A stretch of DNA of 64,000 bases from Valencia hispanica. Taxonomy: Eukaryota; Chordata; Actinopteri; Cyprinodontiformes; Valenciidae. The DNA lies in contig OY747709.1 in the NCBI GenBank assembly GCA_963556495.2, positions 16,167,900 to 16,231,899 on the forward strand, read 5' to 3'. The notes beneath the pieces are model-generated. The model saw only the letters and a program-made list of their open reading frames with translations, did no database searches and was not told the origin of the DNA. Positions 34,883 to 49,030 of the stretch are shown here, piece after piece. The stretch's first letter is position 1, and every line of letters starts with the position of its first letter. The position numbers and the translations under genes were made by a program.

Positions 34883-34902
34883 GAAAACAGCAAGTATGAA
34901 TT

Positions 34903-37389
34903 TTGAATAATAAGCTCATTTATGCTGGTTTGCATGCTGATAACTTGACCTTGGTTTGAGGCTTTGCCCGATATGAGATTATGATGGTATAACTGTAAGC
35001 AAAAAGCCACATTGGACTTGTTGTAAAAAGAAAGAAAAAAAAAGATCAAATTTTAAAAAAAACTTACTAATGTCCAGAGGCTTATTGAACAATTAAGCAT
35101 TTGGTCTTTATTCATCATGGATTGTCCACCAGCACATTCACAATGAAGCTCAACCTCTCTTAAGCCCTGGGCTACATTTGAAAACTCCATTTCACAAACA
35201 GTCTCCTATTTAGTCAGTTACTGCCCCACAAATGTGAGGCCAATCTGAACTGCCTTTGGCTCTGAGGACCCGAGACGCTCAGGGAATTCGTGAAATGCAG
35301 CAAGTCTCTTTATCTCATCGCCAGGTCAGAGATAAATTTCAAGAAAATCCTGTCGTTTTTATGTCTACGTAATTAAAGTTGTAAATCTGAGTGTAAATAA
35401 CAGCCTCATAACAGCCCCAGGTGCAGGTTTGGCAATTTTGTCGCAACAGAAATGAAAAATCTACATCTTTTTTAGTCATAAAGTTTTGTTGCACAGCCTG
35501 TTCTGGGAATAAGTCAGGCTTTAAAACCTTCTTTTTGTAAATATGGCCAGAACCTGAGCTTAGCCTTTCAAACGTAGAGGATGGTAGAAACAGTTCATCT
35601 TGGATGAAGGAAAATCACAAAATTAATTGTCCATTTGTCAGGATGCAGTCACTTTGTTGTTTAGTTGGGGTTATAAAAAAAGTTAAATCCTGGTAGTTAT
35701 AGGTAGTTTTATGAAATATAACCAAAAAAAATCTTCCCCTGGGGTTCACTTCAGAAAGGTTCTTCTTCAGAAAGTCCAGGCTTTCTTTCAAGACAAAGCA
35801 GGAGAGGAATGAATTGGAGAACGGTTCTTGACTAAAGCAATTTGTGAAAAAGCTGTATTTGAAAAATCCCTTCCTATATAACAGCAGTTGCTAATGTTAG
35901 GGTTGCATGCCCTACACCCCTCTGTATCAAGACAGTCCTATTAAAAGTCGGTCAGACTGGAGCAGATGATTCATACTCGCATGGCAGGTAAAAACATGGG
36001 GAAATGTGCAAAAGAATAAAACAAATCCCTCTCTAGGGAATGTCGACTGAGTATCTGTGAAGCTTTTATATTCTGCAAAACCACAAGTATTTGGAAGCTA
36101 CACGCTTTATGTCTCCTAGCCAATATCCTAAGATTGATTTTTCCCTCCTCCACTGAGAAAACAAAATGAATCACGTACAATTACCAAGGACAGGGAGAAA
36201 AGGGGAATTGGTGGAGTCATAAATATTTATTTGCCCAGCCCTGGGAATTTGTGCAATTCTATGTGGATTTGGCAACTTATATTTAAGTGTCTGCATGATT
36301 TATATAGGCGGTCCTCGGGTGTCACATTTGTCCACTGTCGCCCTGAATCATTTATGCATTAACATTTATAGATTCATCCACATAGCATATTCATGGTGCG
36401 ATTCCACTATCATTTAGCAAGGTTTTCCTAATCAACTGATTGGTTAAAATTAAGTCGTTAATTGTAGGACTTCCCTGAGAATGAACCATCTCCACTAACA
36501 AAATTCCTTATGAAACTAGATTTTGGGCTTTCTTGCTATCAAACACATAAAAGTGACATCAGATCTTTTTATGTGGGTTATGATTTTTTAAATGTAAAGC
36601 AAATAAAATATATTACAAGATTCTGGTTAAAATAACCTGTTAAAGTGTAAAAGTAAATAAAATTAATAAAGGCGTTTCATTCCTCACTTTGTTTGAAATG
36701 ATTTTTCAAGCAATTAATTTATGTTTTAATACTACTAAAACATGTATATTTATAGCTGAGATGACTAAGAATGCTATAAATATGCCAGGTGTGAGGTTCA
36801 AACTAATTCTCTCTATGAAGATTTCCATCGCATGTCTACATGCCCCTGTCAAATTTCCAGATGTGATGCAAAAATAATTAGACCAATAGAAATTATTTTC
36901 AACCTTTTTTATCTTTTACATGACATATATTCTGTGCAATTCACCTAAAAAAATAAACAAAAGGAAAAGCGAAGAAGCAAAAAAGGCTCAACAGACTGGT
37001 TACATAACTGCAAACACCCTATGCAAATGCTGTTGTATGATCCAGTTTTAGCAATTATTCTTTTTGGGGACAAACCTGCCATCAACTTTTTTTGACTCTT
37101 AAGAATCTGTAAATAAGGTTCTGCTGTCCTGGTAAGATTTTTCTGATAATCGTTCATTTGCATCCTTTAGCCAGAGGATCTCATTGTGCAAAGGTACCAG
37201 TCAGGAGAAGAAAGAAATACTCTGCAGTATATATAAATATTAGCATCACTGAAGAAGCTGCATGAATTATGAGTTGTTTTCTTAATCAGACAACAATCTG
37301 CTGTATTCTTTGTATGTCTGGTCTAAGAAGTAGTGTTGAAGACTGAAGCTTTTACTTCCAAAAGAAAGTATCCAGCCCTAGCTGAAACA
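34903..37389. other. Intron; unique sequence
   Basis: No repeat recognised. 36195-36425 (around 'tatttgcccagccctgggaa', 'ataggcggtcctcgggtgtc' and 'atcatttatgcattaac') looks like the kind of sequence often conserved between vertebrates, but this is an impression. Confidence 0.35.
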
Positions 37390-37650
37390 TTTCCAACATA
37401 ATTCTAAGATTACTTAAAATAGTGCTCTTGCAATTAGCAAGTTGTGGGTTCAGTTTTATCTTCCTCTTGTCAAATGCTGATATGCCTCTGAGCAAGGCAC
37501 TTAACCCCAAGTTGCCTACTGATCTGGGTATTGGTGTATGAATGTGTGTGCGTTTGTCAGTGCGAACAATTCAATGTGGCTGAAGTTTAAAGCACTTTGA
37601 GTGGTCAGTATGAATGGAAAAGCGGTATGTAAATTCAGTCAATTTACCAT
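37390..37650 (+). repeat. Short interspersed teleost repeat ('aaagcactttgagtgg' type)
   Basis: The recurrent blocks are 'gtgggttcagtttt', 'ctctgagcaaggcacttaac' then 'cccaagttgcc', 'aaagcactttgagtggtcag', and 'ggaaaagcggtatgtaaatt' then 'cagtcaatttacc'. This is a widespread fish repeat, possibly SINE-like since the left part resembles a tRNA B box. Confidence 0.65.
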
Positions 37651-38029
37651 TATGGAAAAAACAGTTGTGGTCTGATAAAAGCAAATTGCCCTTTTAGTGC
37701 TACACAGCCCCCAACTTGCATCACCAAAGGACAGCCTTACCCACAGTGAGACATGATTGTAGCATCATAATTTACTGGGTTGCTTTTATAGGGTAAAAGA
37801 TGAAAAGATTAACAGTTCCAAACACCAGTAAACTTCTACCCCAAACCTTTAGGTGTCTGCTAAAAAATTGAAGATAAAAAAGATGAAGCAGAATTTAAGT
37901 TTCCACTATTACACTGAGTCCAAGTTGCCTCCGAATTACCAACAGAATTGCCTTGTCTGAGGTAAATCAGTATTTGGAACAATGAGTTCAAAATTAAATT
38001 TTACAATTTGTGGAGTCCCCTGAAGAAGG

Positions 38030-38170
38030 CTTTGTACGACAGATGCCCTTACAATCTGATTGGTTTACAGAACTTTATTGGCAGGACTTGAAAATTTCTT
38101 TCCGCAGACACAATTCTGCACAACTTTGTGTTGGTCTATCAGATAAAATCCCAATAAAATACAATGAAGT
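38030..38170. mobile_element. Tc1 terminal fragment
   Basis: 'actttgtgttggtctatcag' then 'ataaaatcccaataaaatac' and 'gaagtttgtagctgtaatg' is the subterminal block present in Tc1 elements here (compare 62640-62700). No transposase part is attached. Confidence 0.65.
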
Positions 38171-38448
38171 TTGTAGCTGTAATGTCTAAATGAGGCCTAA
38201 GTGTACTTCGCACCTCAGCCTCCCCTCTAGTGCTCAGTGTGCACTCACAACTACTACTTCTGTTGTCTTGATACGATGATGGTATTAGATTTGGAGTAGT
38301 GCTGCAGGATAGTAAAAGACACAATGTTGTATTATGATATATAAAATTGTTAGCATTGTACCATAGCATGATCTGTGCTTACAAAGGTTTGCTTAATCAA
38401 AACACTTTCATCATTTTGTCTCTTGTCCTTGTTCTCTCTTCCCTTCAG

Positions 38449-38544
38449 GGTCACAAACATGTTTTTTCCAAAACGAAGCAGTGGCCAGTTACTATATCTG
38501 TATCCATTCACCAACGGGCCTCACAAAATCTCCACGAGGACTGA
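38449..38544 (+). CDS. Candidate terminal coding exon of the TAFA5-like gene
   Basis: A ~35 nt tract of almost only C and T ends in AG at 38447-38448, the best acceptor I noticed downstream of the TAFA5-like exon. In phase 0, matching the donor at 2329, it encodes 31 residues (GHKHVFSKTKQW... to ...NLHED) and a TGA at 38542-38544. Known TAFA5 proteins end two residues after this junction, so a 31-residue extension would be unusual. I recognise no homology for it. Alternatives are an untranslated exon, an exon of a splice variant, or the terminal exon of another transcript. Followed by ~1.9 kb without a clear repeat and a poly(A) signal at 40457. Confidence 0.35.
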   Translation, partial: GHKHVFSKTKQWPVTISVSIHQRASQNLHED

Positions 38545-40485
38545 CTGCCCAGGACAAAAAAAAAAAAAAAAAGAAGCTTCTCCAGTCACTACAGCAACTC
38601 TTGTGAGAACTCTGAGAAGTATCAGCTGAGCCCCTCGGTACACCATCAGCATTGAACTTTCACCACGGACAAATTCACTAAGTCATCATTAAAAAAAAAA
38701 TAAAAACCACGAGGAACATTTATCAGTGGAGCACGGATGTACTTGGCCTTTTTATGTTGTTCATGTCCTCCACCTGATTTCTAAGGGAGGGATCCTTGAA
38801 GATCTTTTTATTTGTACCTTTGTGACTGGAATCAAACTTGTGAGAGGTTCTTTTAAAAGTCAGTCGCTTTATCTTAATTCCAATCCCCTCCATGACACTG
38901 TAATAACCCGGCAACGTTTCTTTAATGACACTTTGCTGCTAAAGAGTTGTGAATTCATTGAGGCTGAGCCAGACCCTTTCGTCCTTCAGATTATAGCCTT
39001 TAACAACTTTCTCTCATTTGACTCGGTAAAACTTTACGAGGCTAAGGAGGACACCACAGGACCATCCCTCGGAAGCAGTGGGACATTCACAGACAACAGG
39101 AATAAGTTGTTTATGCTCCCTCAGTGAAAGACGGTACTATGTGGACGTTTTGGATGACTTAGTTTCTGTCTTTTTTTTCTTTTTTTTTATGTGGTGCAAA
39201 CATAGACTAGCAGAGTAGTTTTTGTCAATGAACCTCACACATATTACCCACACCACTCGGAGTGTTTAACAGATGTGGACCGCCGGCTCATTTTGTGTGT
39301 TTTGGGAGATGGTGCATGTCTGCGTCTGTCCGTATGTGTGATTCTCTGTGTGTCTGAGCATGTGTAGGTGTGCGTGTTGAGTACATCGGGAAACACACTG
39401 TGAAATAAGTCCTATCCAATGCATTATTCATACTCTTGTATATTTTTGGGACATGCCCAAACCAGAACTCACCATCTGGCGAGGAGAATTTCACAGATGT
39501 TGGATCTCGATTTAACCTTTTGATTTTGATTTTTTTGCTTTCCTTTTTCCTTTGGTATTTACAGATATTTATACTGGAGTAACAAATGATTGAAGCTGGA
39601 CAAAGATCACAATGTGTCACATAAGTTAAATTCTGTAATCAATTTCTGTTTATGTGATTAAATGTATTTCAGAATCCTGTCAAAATTGAATATATTTTGA
39701 TATCAGATGTTTCGGGCCAGCTCTTTGCAGGATGTGATATTTGCAGATTTAGATGATAGCGTGACTTATTTTAAAAATGTATATAGATCAATATATATCC
39801 TACAAATATATTTTATGTTCTCATCAAAGGGCAGCAGAGTTGCTTAATTTGGGTGGACACAAAAACCTTAGCACTTCTAACAGTACGCAACGTGAACATT
39901 GTAAAATTAACCATCATTCTCTCCTACATTGTGAAGAATGTTTTATTTTATGTTTGCAGTTCTGGCCGGCGGACGGGAACAGTCTGCTTTATGATGCTAA
40001 GTTGTTTTTGTTAATGTGTCCACTCTTATTTGTTTAATTTCTTTCTACTGAAAAACAAAAAAATTCTCCTATACGTCTCCACTCACTGTATGCATTTGAG
40101 GATATAAATAGAGTGTCTGTTTTTTAAGGTTTCGAGGATGAACTTTGTGTATTTGTGTGAATTGTTTTACACCACCTGAAGCCTGTGGGGTTCTGACAGT
40201 TTTGTAGACGGTAAAATCTTTTGTTCAAACATCTGTTTAGGCTTTAGAGCTTGGTTTAAAACATTATGTGAACAAAGGTTTGAAAGAAATACAAAATAGC
40301 AAGTATGTTTGTGAGAGATTGGCTTCATGTGTGTTTGGTCTTTTTCCATTTCAGCTATGGTCTGTATAGTGAGAAAATATCCATTTCCACCTTATCCTGT
40401 GGTTTTGATTTCATGCTGCCTTTTTAGTCACTCCTTTAGGTTTTGCACTCTGTGTAAATAAATTGTCGCTTTAATTTGACTCCCT
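38545..40485 (+). other. Candidate 3' UTR
   Basis: It begins after the TGA at 38542-38544. It has A-runs at 38556-38572 and 38691-38705 and T-rich runs near 39170-39190, and no recognised interspersed repeat. It ends with AATAAA and a G/T-containing stretch. The 133-codon frame at 38726-39127 has no domain, and I treat it as chance within the UTR. The span is inference from the acceptor and the poly(A) signal. Confidence 0.35.
40457..40462 (+). terminator. Candidate poly(A) signal AATAAA
   Basis: AATAAA in 'tgtgtaaataaattgtcgc', 1.9 kb after the candidate stop codon. Cleavage would fall near 40475-40490. Confidence 0.4.
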
Positions 40486-41800
40486 GTCCATTTCGGTGCT
40501 GCTGCAGATGGATTCATTAGAGCTTTTGAGCTGGAACAGAGTTTGAGGCAGAAATGAAAAACTTTTTCCTGATGGTGAAAACTAGACATGGTGCAGTATT
40601 AGATTCTGATAGTATGGTCAGCTTGATAAACCTACATTTGTTTCACTAGTTTACGGTATTTAACCTTAGACCCTAATAACACTATCTGGTGTGCATTTCA
40701 ACAGTTTAGGAAAAGAGATGGACTTGGGTGCATAACAGATTACCTATGCATTTGACATTGCAATGTAACCAATCTGATCTGCAGATCATCCTAGTGGTCT
40801 ATTGAACACGCTGAGAAAGTGTGACAGGAGCAATACAACTCTGAGAAACAATATGCTACACACGTGCCACTGCTGCAGAATGGAAGCAAGTTCTACCCAA
40901 CTGTTATGGTAGTGACCTAACTTGATCTCATTCCTGCACTATGCAGACCCTCTGTCTGCACTAATGAAGATTTACCCACATTGGTGAGCTGAGAATCTCC
41001 ATCTGATGATCTCTGACCTACTTCCCCTCAACATGTCTCCCTTTGCACACAAAACATGCAATCTGTACAAAACTGGGGAGGAATCAGAAGTGACAGACAT
41101 ACACACGTAGTTTCAGAACTGTTCTTTATGTTTAAAATCATTTAAAAAGCTTTTTTAAAAGTAGGTGAACATTTATGCCATGAAAAAAAGTATGACAGAT
41201 GCTTAAACGTTAAAACATGGAGAAAGTTACTGTCTGATCTAATCGATTTTTTTTCTAAAATGTGATTAGGATTTTGGGACACAGGCAGGGTTAACAACAG
41301 ACAACTTGTTTAATGTCACTTTCAGTTATAGATATTTGCAGAATGCTGTATGATTTCTACTATTTAGCTCTGTAAAGTACTGTTGATGACTAGATAATTA
41401 GCTAGGTTAGCTGGCCTTGTGGCTAACCTTATCTTGTGTAAGGAGTAAAGCTAGCATCACACTTTTCTGCATCTGTTGCTATGTATAATAATATGAAAAA
41501 ATTAAGCCCAATTTGTAAAAACTGAAAGTTATAAATCACTTTTGAAGTATGTGTGTTGTTTATGACGCACCTCCATTATGATTACTGTGTGTAAACTGGG
41601 AAGAAGGGTGTCACATTTACATTGTCTTACTTCTTACTACTTGATGAGATATTTTACTTATGTCATCACCATCTTTTATTTATACTTAATCGTCTGATAT
41701 CATCTCAGGATAAATGTTCCATGGTCTACAAAATGTCTGGGGTCCCAAAGTGATCAAGTAATGCTATATGATGCATGGGTTGGAATGCCCTGCTGCTGGA
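40486..41800. other. Intergenic, nothing recognised
   Basis: AT-rich unique sequence between the candidate gene end and the LTR retrotransposon. Confidence 0.45.
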
Positions 41801-43938
<2,138 letters not shown>

Positions 43939-43943
43939 CTGGA

Positions 43944-46900
43944 CTCACTTTATGCATGGATCATGCCGAGGTGAGTAAATTTTCATCAAACAAGACAGAG
44001 TTTTAGCTCAATATTGCATGAGATTAAGTAATGTTAACATTGGGTCATTGTTTAAACTTTTGGGTAGTACTTGCATTAATTAAGTATCAACAGCAACTAT
44101 GCCTGGTTTATATTGGCATCGCAATGTCCTGGAATTCTTTCAGCATTTCCAAAAAACTGGATTAGCTCTCAATATTTTTGCTTCAGTATCAAATGTGTAA
44201 GAAGGGGTTGCTAGAGTGTTATTTACTTGAAGTCGCATATCTTTCTATGCCAATGAAACACAAGGAAGATTCACAACAATATGATGTGGGTATGACTCTT
44301 AGAGCTTGCTGCTAAGCTGTATTTAAAAGCAATGTTACCCTAAAAAAACAGTTTCTGCAGAAAAAAATGTCCGAATCAGCCAACAGTGTCTTTTTTTTTA
44401 AATGGAGAGAAAAGGAAAGCAGGGGGTTTCCCCACCTGTGATGTTACACATCTGATTGACAACTTGTAGTTAAGAGGGAAAGATGGAAACGTCATTCTAC
44501 ACTACATGCGACTAGAGAAAACTTTGCATCATCTCTATAATCATATTAAAAACCAGTTTAAACCACAAGTGTGGTGTCACAAATCCTTGGGATTTTTATA
44601 GAATATTTTGTTTTTGTTGTTGGTTTTAACCAGGGTATAGCTTGAAATACAAACAGGCTTATGTCTGTTTATGGAAGAACAAATGACCAAACTAAAACAC
44701 ACTTTCATTAAAGAACATCTAATAAATGATAAAGTATATTGCTGCATTTTGAAATGCTCTTTTATAATGAAACTATTCATTTTAGATTTATTAGTGCAGA
44801 CATCCTGAATAGGCTGAAGACAATAGATAGATGTGGATAGTGCAGACATAATTATTAGTTCTTCTCTGGATCTCTTAGAATGAATTTAAATAAAAAAGTT
44901 TCCTCTACCCAACGTTGATTGTTTTATTGATATTGCTTGTGTTTTTGCTCCAACACTTTTGGGTTGTAGTAGTAAATAATATCTGATATAAGAATGGTCA
45001 AAATGTAGCCGTACACATTGTCTTTAGTGATATTTCAGTTGACTGTAAAAGCTCTTAGACGTGTGGATGCTGCAGTTGCTGCTGTGCCAAATGCTCCCAC
45101 TCAACTCCCACTCAGGCAGAGATGTTCTTTCAACACAAGCCCGGCTGCTTCCTTCCTTCCAGTTTCAATTTCTTGCTTGCTGTCTCCAGGTTCTGTACGT
45201 AGGCTACTATCAAAATCAATAGTGAAAACGGCTGTCATGAAGCAGCTTTTGCAACATTTTGGTCATTGCAAAGCAACAAACATGATGGCTAACATAAACG
45301 AGCATTCATACAAGCACTCTTTGCATCTACCCTTGGAAAGGTGGTAAAATACTGTAGTATAAAAGCAGAAAATGCTACAAAAAAGTTCCACTTCATAAAA
45401 ATAAAACCCATAACAATTGCTAGTGTTAATAAAATGTCATATGAGATGAGACCAGTTTTGCCCCTTGCTCCTAACCCATGGCCCTGCCACTAAAGTTTTG
45501 AAGATTGGTGCAGTGTCACTCTGCAGTCGTAGTTCTACCTGGCCCTTTTATCCAGATATTTCTTTAGATACAAAGTAGACAAAAGGTGAGAAGATGGTGC
45601 CAGCAAAGTAACTCACAAAATTTAAGACAGTCACGCTACTGGATATCTGCCTTGCATTTCCATGGCATGATAAGTTATGCTACTCTTGTGAAAAACACTC
45701 CAAAAGTAGTATATGTATGGTGATTTCATCACCAGATAAGCCAAATTTGGACATGTTGACACATTTTGAAGCTTCAGCATTGCAGCAGTCATACGCCATG
45801 CAGAAATGTGCATGACTGCTGCAGAATTGACATAACTGCCAATTGCAGCATGTCACAGCAGTGATCATATAATATAACTTATTTATCCTGCAACATAGTG
45901 GAAAAGCTTTGTCTGTGCCACTGATGTTTCTCTTTCTTTTCAATTTATAAAACTGAAAGTGGAACTGACAGCATGACCTGCTTTCAAGTTTATTTGCCTA
46001 ATAATTTTCTGAATATTTGGGGGAACTCAGAGCATTAAAAGTTTTTTCCCAAATGATCCTTATATACCTAAATATGGTAAAAACAAAACAGTGACCCTAT
46101 TATGGTGTACATAGTGTAACATGTCTTGGCATAGTTGAACCCTTTGTATTCCAAACCCCTGATCCCAATTCAGACAATTTTCAAAGCAGGAGCGCTCCAA
46201 AAGCAACACAAATACTTCAAAGGACTTAATTTTGCGCAAGATGCTATTCATTACTTCACCTTGAGACACCTTCATAACACGCATTTTGAAATATGCCAAT
46301 ATACAAAGCAAGAAATAAGTGTGAAAGCAGCTGAAATATTTTCTGTTTTAAACATGTTTTATTGTTGCAAGAAGCATCATGATCTCTAGTGTCATGCATT
46401 CCAGTAAGTTTGTCTGTGACATTGGATGGACTTTGAGCAACTCAATGGGGTGTCCCTTTCATAGGCAGTGTTATGCTAGTTCATCCTTCACAAGAAGTTT
46501 GGTTCAAGTAGATTAAAACTGAATAATTTATGTTCATAGTTCTCTACCTAAAACATCTGAGCCAAATCCATGTCCCAACATGAACTTTACATTTATTTAT
46601 AATTTTCTACACAAGGATGTTAAATGTTAAAATGCAATGTCATTAGGTGATTAACATATTAAAATGTGAAAACAGTCTGGGAGGATCCTGCCTCTGGTGA
46701 TAGTTAAGAACCACCTCTGTTACTCTAAGTCCAGTTCCAAAATGTGAACAAAAGCTAATAAATGTTTGATCCACTAGCGACTCTCTCGCTGATGCTCTGA
46801 GAGAGAGTCTCAGCGGGTAGTTTCTGTGTATCTCTGTTCTGAGAAGCTGTTCGAGTGAAGGAATTCCCAATGAGAACAGAGAAAGAGAAAAAAAAATTCA

Positions 46901-47159
46901 GCCTAGCATTGACGGCTTATTTTTCTCCCTTATGAAGTGTCTTGTAATGCATCTTGTGGATATGGTAACTAGGATGAAGACCTAATCTTAGATTAGAGGG
47001 GGACTTTTAATGTGCAATTATTTTCAAAAATGCATTATTAACTGAACTCTTTCTCTGCTTCTACCTGTTTTATAAACATATTTTGGTGTCATCATTTAGT
47101 AGAAATCTAGATTGGTTATTCCAGGAGGATGAATCTGATGACTATTTAGAGAGGTCTCA
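43944..47159. other. Intergenic, nothing recognised
   Basis: About 3.2 kb of AT-rich unique sequence. Frames at 44577-46870 lack recognisable domains. I saw no repeat family member. Confidence 0.4.
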
Positions 47160-47285
47160 AACTCAGACATTCCATCTGAAAAAAAAAAAAATTAAACCCC
47201 CCCCCCCTAGTGTCCAGCACTTTCCCAGATATCCTTTACATCAGCCCCCACCCCCCCCCCCTCCCACCTCCAACCCCACCATTCC
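47160..47285. repeat. Low-complexity A- and C-rich tract
   Basis: An A run (47180-47191) is followed by a C run (about 47199-47208), then C-rich sequence with a second run of C at about 47249-47260. The 85-codon frame at 47083-47340 (Pro-rich) results from this. Confidence 0.9.
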
Positions 47286-48617
47286 AGCCACAACACACTT
47301 GCATTGGGTGCTTATTACAGGGAAGCCAGTGATTACTTAGCGAACGTAGGAGGTGGTACGCCACCAATCATTTTCACCCTTGAAGTGTTTCTACTCAGGC
47401 CATCCAAACATAAAAGAAAAATGGTTTAAAAAGCTGAAATATCACAGCAGTTTAAGTGAACTACACTTTTTAAGCTTTTTTTAAGTAGACTGTACACTGA
47501 CTGGAAAGGTCAGTGTACTGTCCCCCAACCTTCATTTACTATGTATGTAGTCATCAGTTTCAGTGTAATTACCCACCTAATGCAAATATGACATTAGCTT
47601 AAATAGTCATAAAACAGGGTTCACATAAACAACCAATTTGTCTTTGTGATTGGAGCTGTTTTAAGATGGTAGCCATGCACTTTGGTCTTGGCCCTTCTTG
47701 AACTAGCTGTTAGCCTCTGCCTTCTGGGACCCACTAATCTGGATTTATACTAAATCAACCCCCAAGATAGTTACCGCAGGTAAGATGTTAACTGCTTGTA
47801 ATCTTTTAACAGAAACTCACTTTAGATATCCTGGAGTATAGGATTATCCTTTCATGCGTATCTTTTTGTGTGACAGTTGATCTGTTGAGATCCTACAAGC
47901 CTTATGGGGTTTTCCTTTAAAAAGTAGTAATCGTATCTGCACTGGAAATCTTTTCTAAAGTATCAGGGGCAACATTGACTAGTATTTCCACGCTGCAAGG
48001 CCATTGACATTGTTTCCCTTTGTCTCGCCGCTGAGTTCTCCTCATCCACAATAGATCCCCGGCCGAGCTTAATGAGACACAAACTTTCCCCTGAGGCTCA
48101 AGCTGACTTCTAAGCGCTGGCTTTGTAAAATAGTAGCACAATATAGCAAATTAGCATTTATGCCCACATAAAAATCTATTTACCGATCCATTAGCTTAGC
48201 ATAGCGTTAATGAGCTACTAGCAATAATTCGCTGGGGACTTTAAGTCACAAGCTAATTATCAATAACAGCCAATAAAAAACAATTACAGGGTTTTAGAAT
48301 GTAGGAATTCTGCATAATTTTCACTTTTAATGTATGTAGTTGTGAATTAGAATGAGAAGCAGTTATTTGTTCTAAATTTAAGATCTTTAAATGCAGTCTG
48401 GACCCCTGTATGTTAATCGGGGGAGAAATTGGAACGCTGCCGTCACATAAAATCTGCTTACTCATCTCTGAAACAAAGTATAAGGCAGTAGCTCGCCCAG
48501 ATGAGTAGTATAGGATTGATTGTAGGGTTGTAAAATGAGTAAAAGCAAAAACACAAACAAACATAACAGAATGAATGTAAGCAGATTGCACTGGCCAAAT
48601 ATTGTTTTTGCATTTCA
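47286..48617. other. Intergenic, unique sequence
   Basis: No repeat or gene recognised. 48140-48290, rich in TAAT/ATTA-type homeodomain-like cores ('ccattagcttagcat', 'gttaatgagctac', 'gctaattatc'), is a candidate conserved noncoding element by appearance only. Confidence 0.35.
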
Positions 48618-48645
48618 GGGTTAGGGGTTAGGGTAACCCTAACCC
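48618..48645. repeat. Telomere-like head-to-head palindrome
   Basis: gggttaggggttaggg, then taaccctaaccc. The 21 bp at 48625-48645 form a perfect palindrome around A48635, with TTAGGG units on one side and CCCTAA on the other. Confidence 0.9.
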
Positions 48646-48829
48646 AGGATTTTTAATTTTACATTTTTGGTTTAACCACAAAATCGTGCTGTCAATTAAT
48701 GAATTGGAAAACTGTATACTTACCGAAAACAAGTGATTCAGAAGTCATTCAAACTACGGAAACATTTATATTAAACCAATAAGCAGACTCAATAATTTCT
48801 GCAACCCTTACTGCTAAATCCTTCCATAG

Positions 48830-49030
48830 AGAGGAAGGGGAGAGGTATAAAACGGTTGTTTTTCAGGAGCAACACGCAGCTAATTTATCATTCTCCTGGG
48901 GTCAGGCGACGCTCCTTTGGTCGTGAATTTTAATGTTGTTTTTTATGGGTCTTAATAAACTCTATTTTGCTGCAAGCGTTTATGCAGAAGAGCACAACAT
49001 CCTTCACTTGGCTCATTTGGTGAGTCAAGG
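48830..49030 (+). other. Possible promoter-to-poly(A) unit (solo LTR or regulatory DNA)
   Basis: A TATA box (ggtataaaac, about 48846-48855) is followed ~100 bp later by AATAAA (48954-48959) in 'gggtcttaataaactc'. This spacing is LTR-like. I found no paired copy, no TG/CA boundaries with a target duplication, and no internal region. Low confidence. Confidence 0.25.

Larger units (their letters stand above)
2330..38448 (+). other. Probable ~36 kb last intron of the TAFA5-like gene
   Basis: This extent holds only if the terminal exon is the candidate at 38449. The donor GT is at 2330 and the proposed acceptor AG at 38447-38448; both are phase 0. Very long introns are known for mammalian TAFA5. 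The interval is filled by transposon remains and unique AT-rich DNA, and contains one other splice-acceptor-like candidate at 34858. Confidence 0.45.

Noticed and set aside
38726..39127. 133-codon frame in the candidate 3' UTR
   Set aside because: No recognisable domain, no splice evidence, ordinary composition; frames of this length occur by chance in this window.
46643..46870. 75-codon minus-strand frame as a possible gene
   Set aside because: No domain, no splice context, no repeat similarity; treated as chance, like the other short frames at 44-47 kb.
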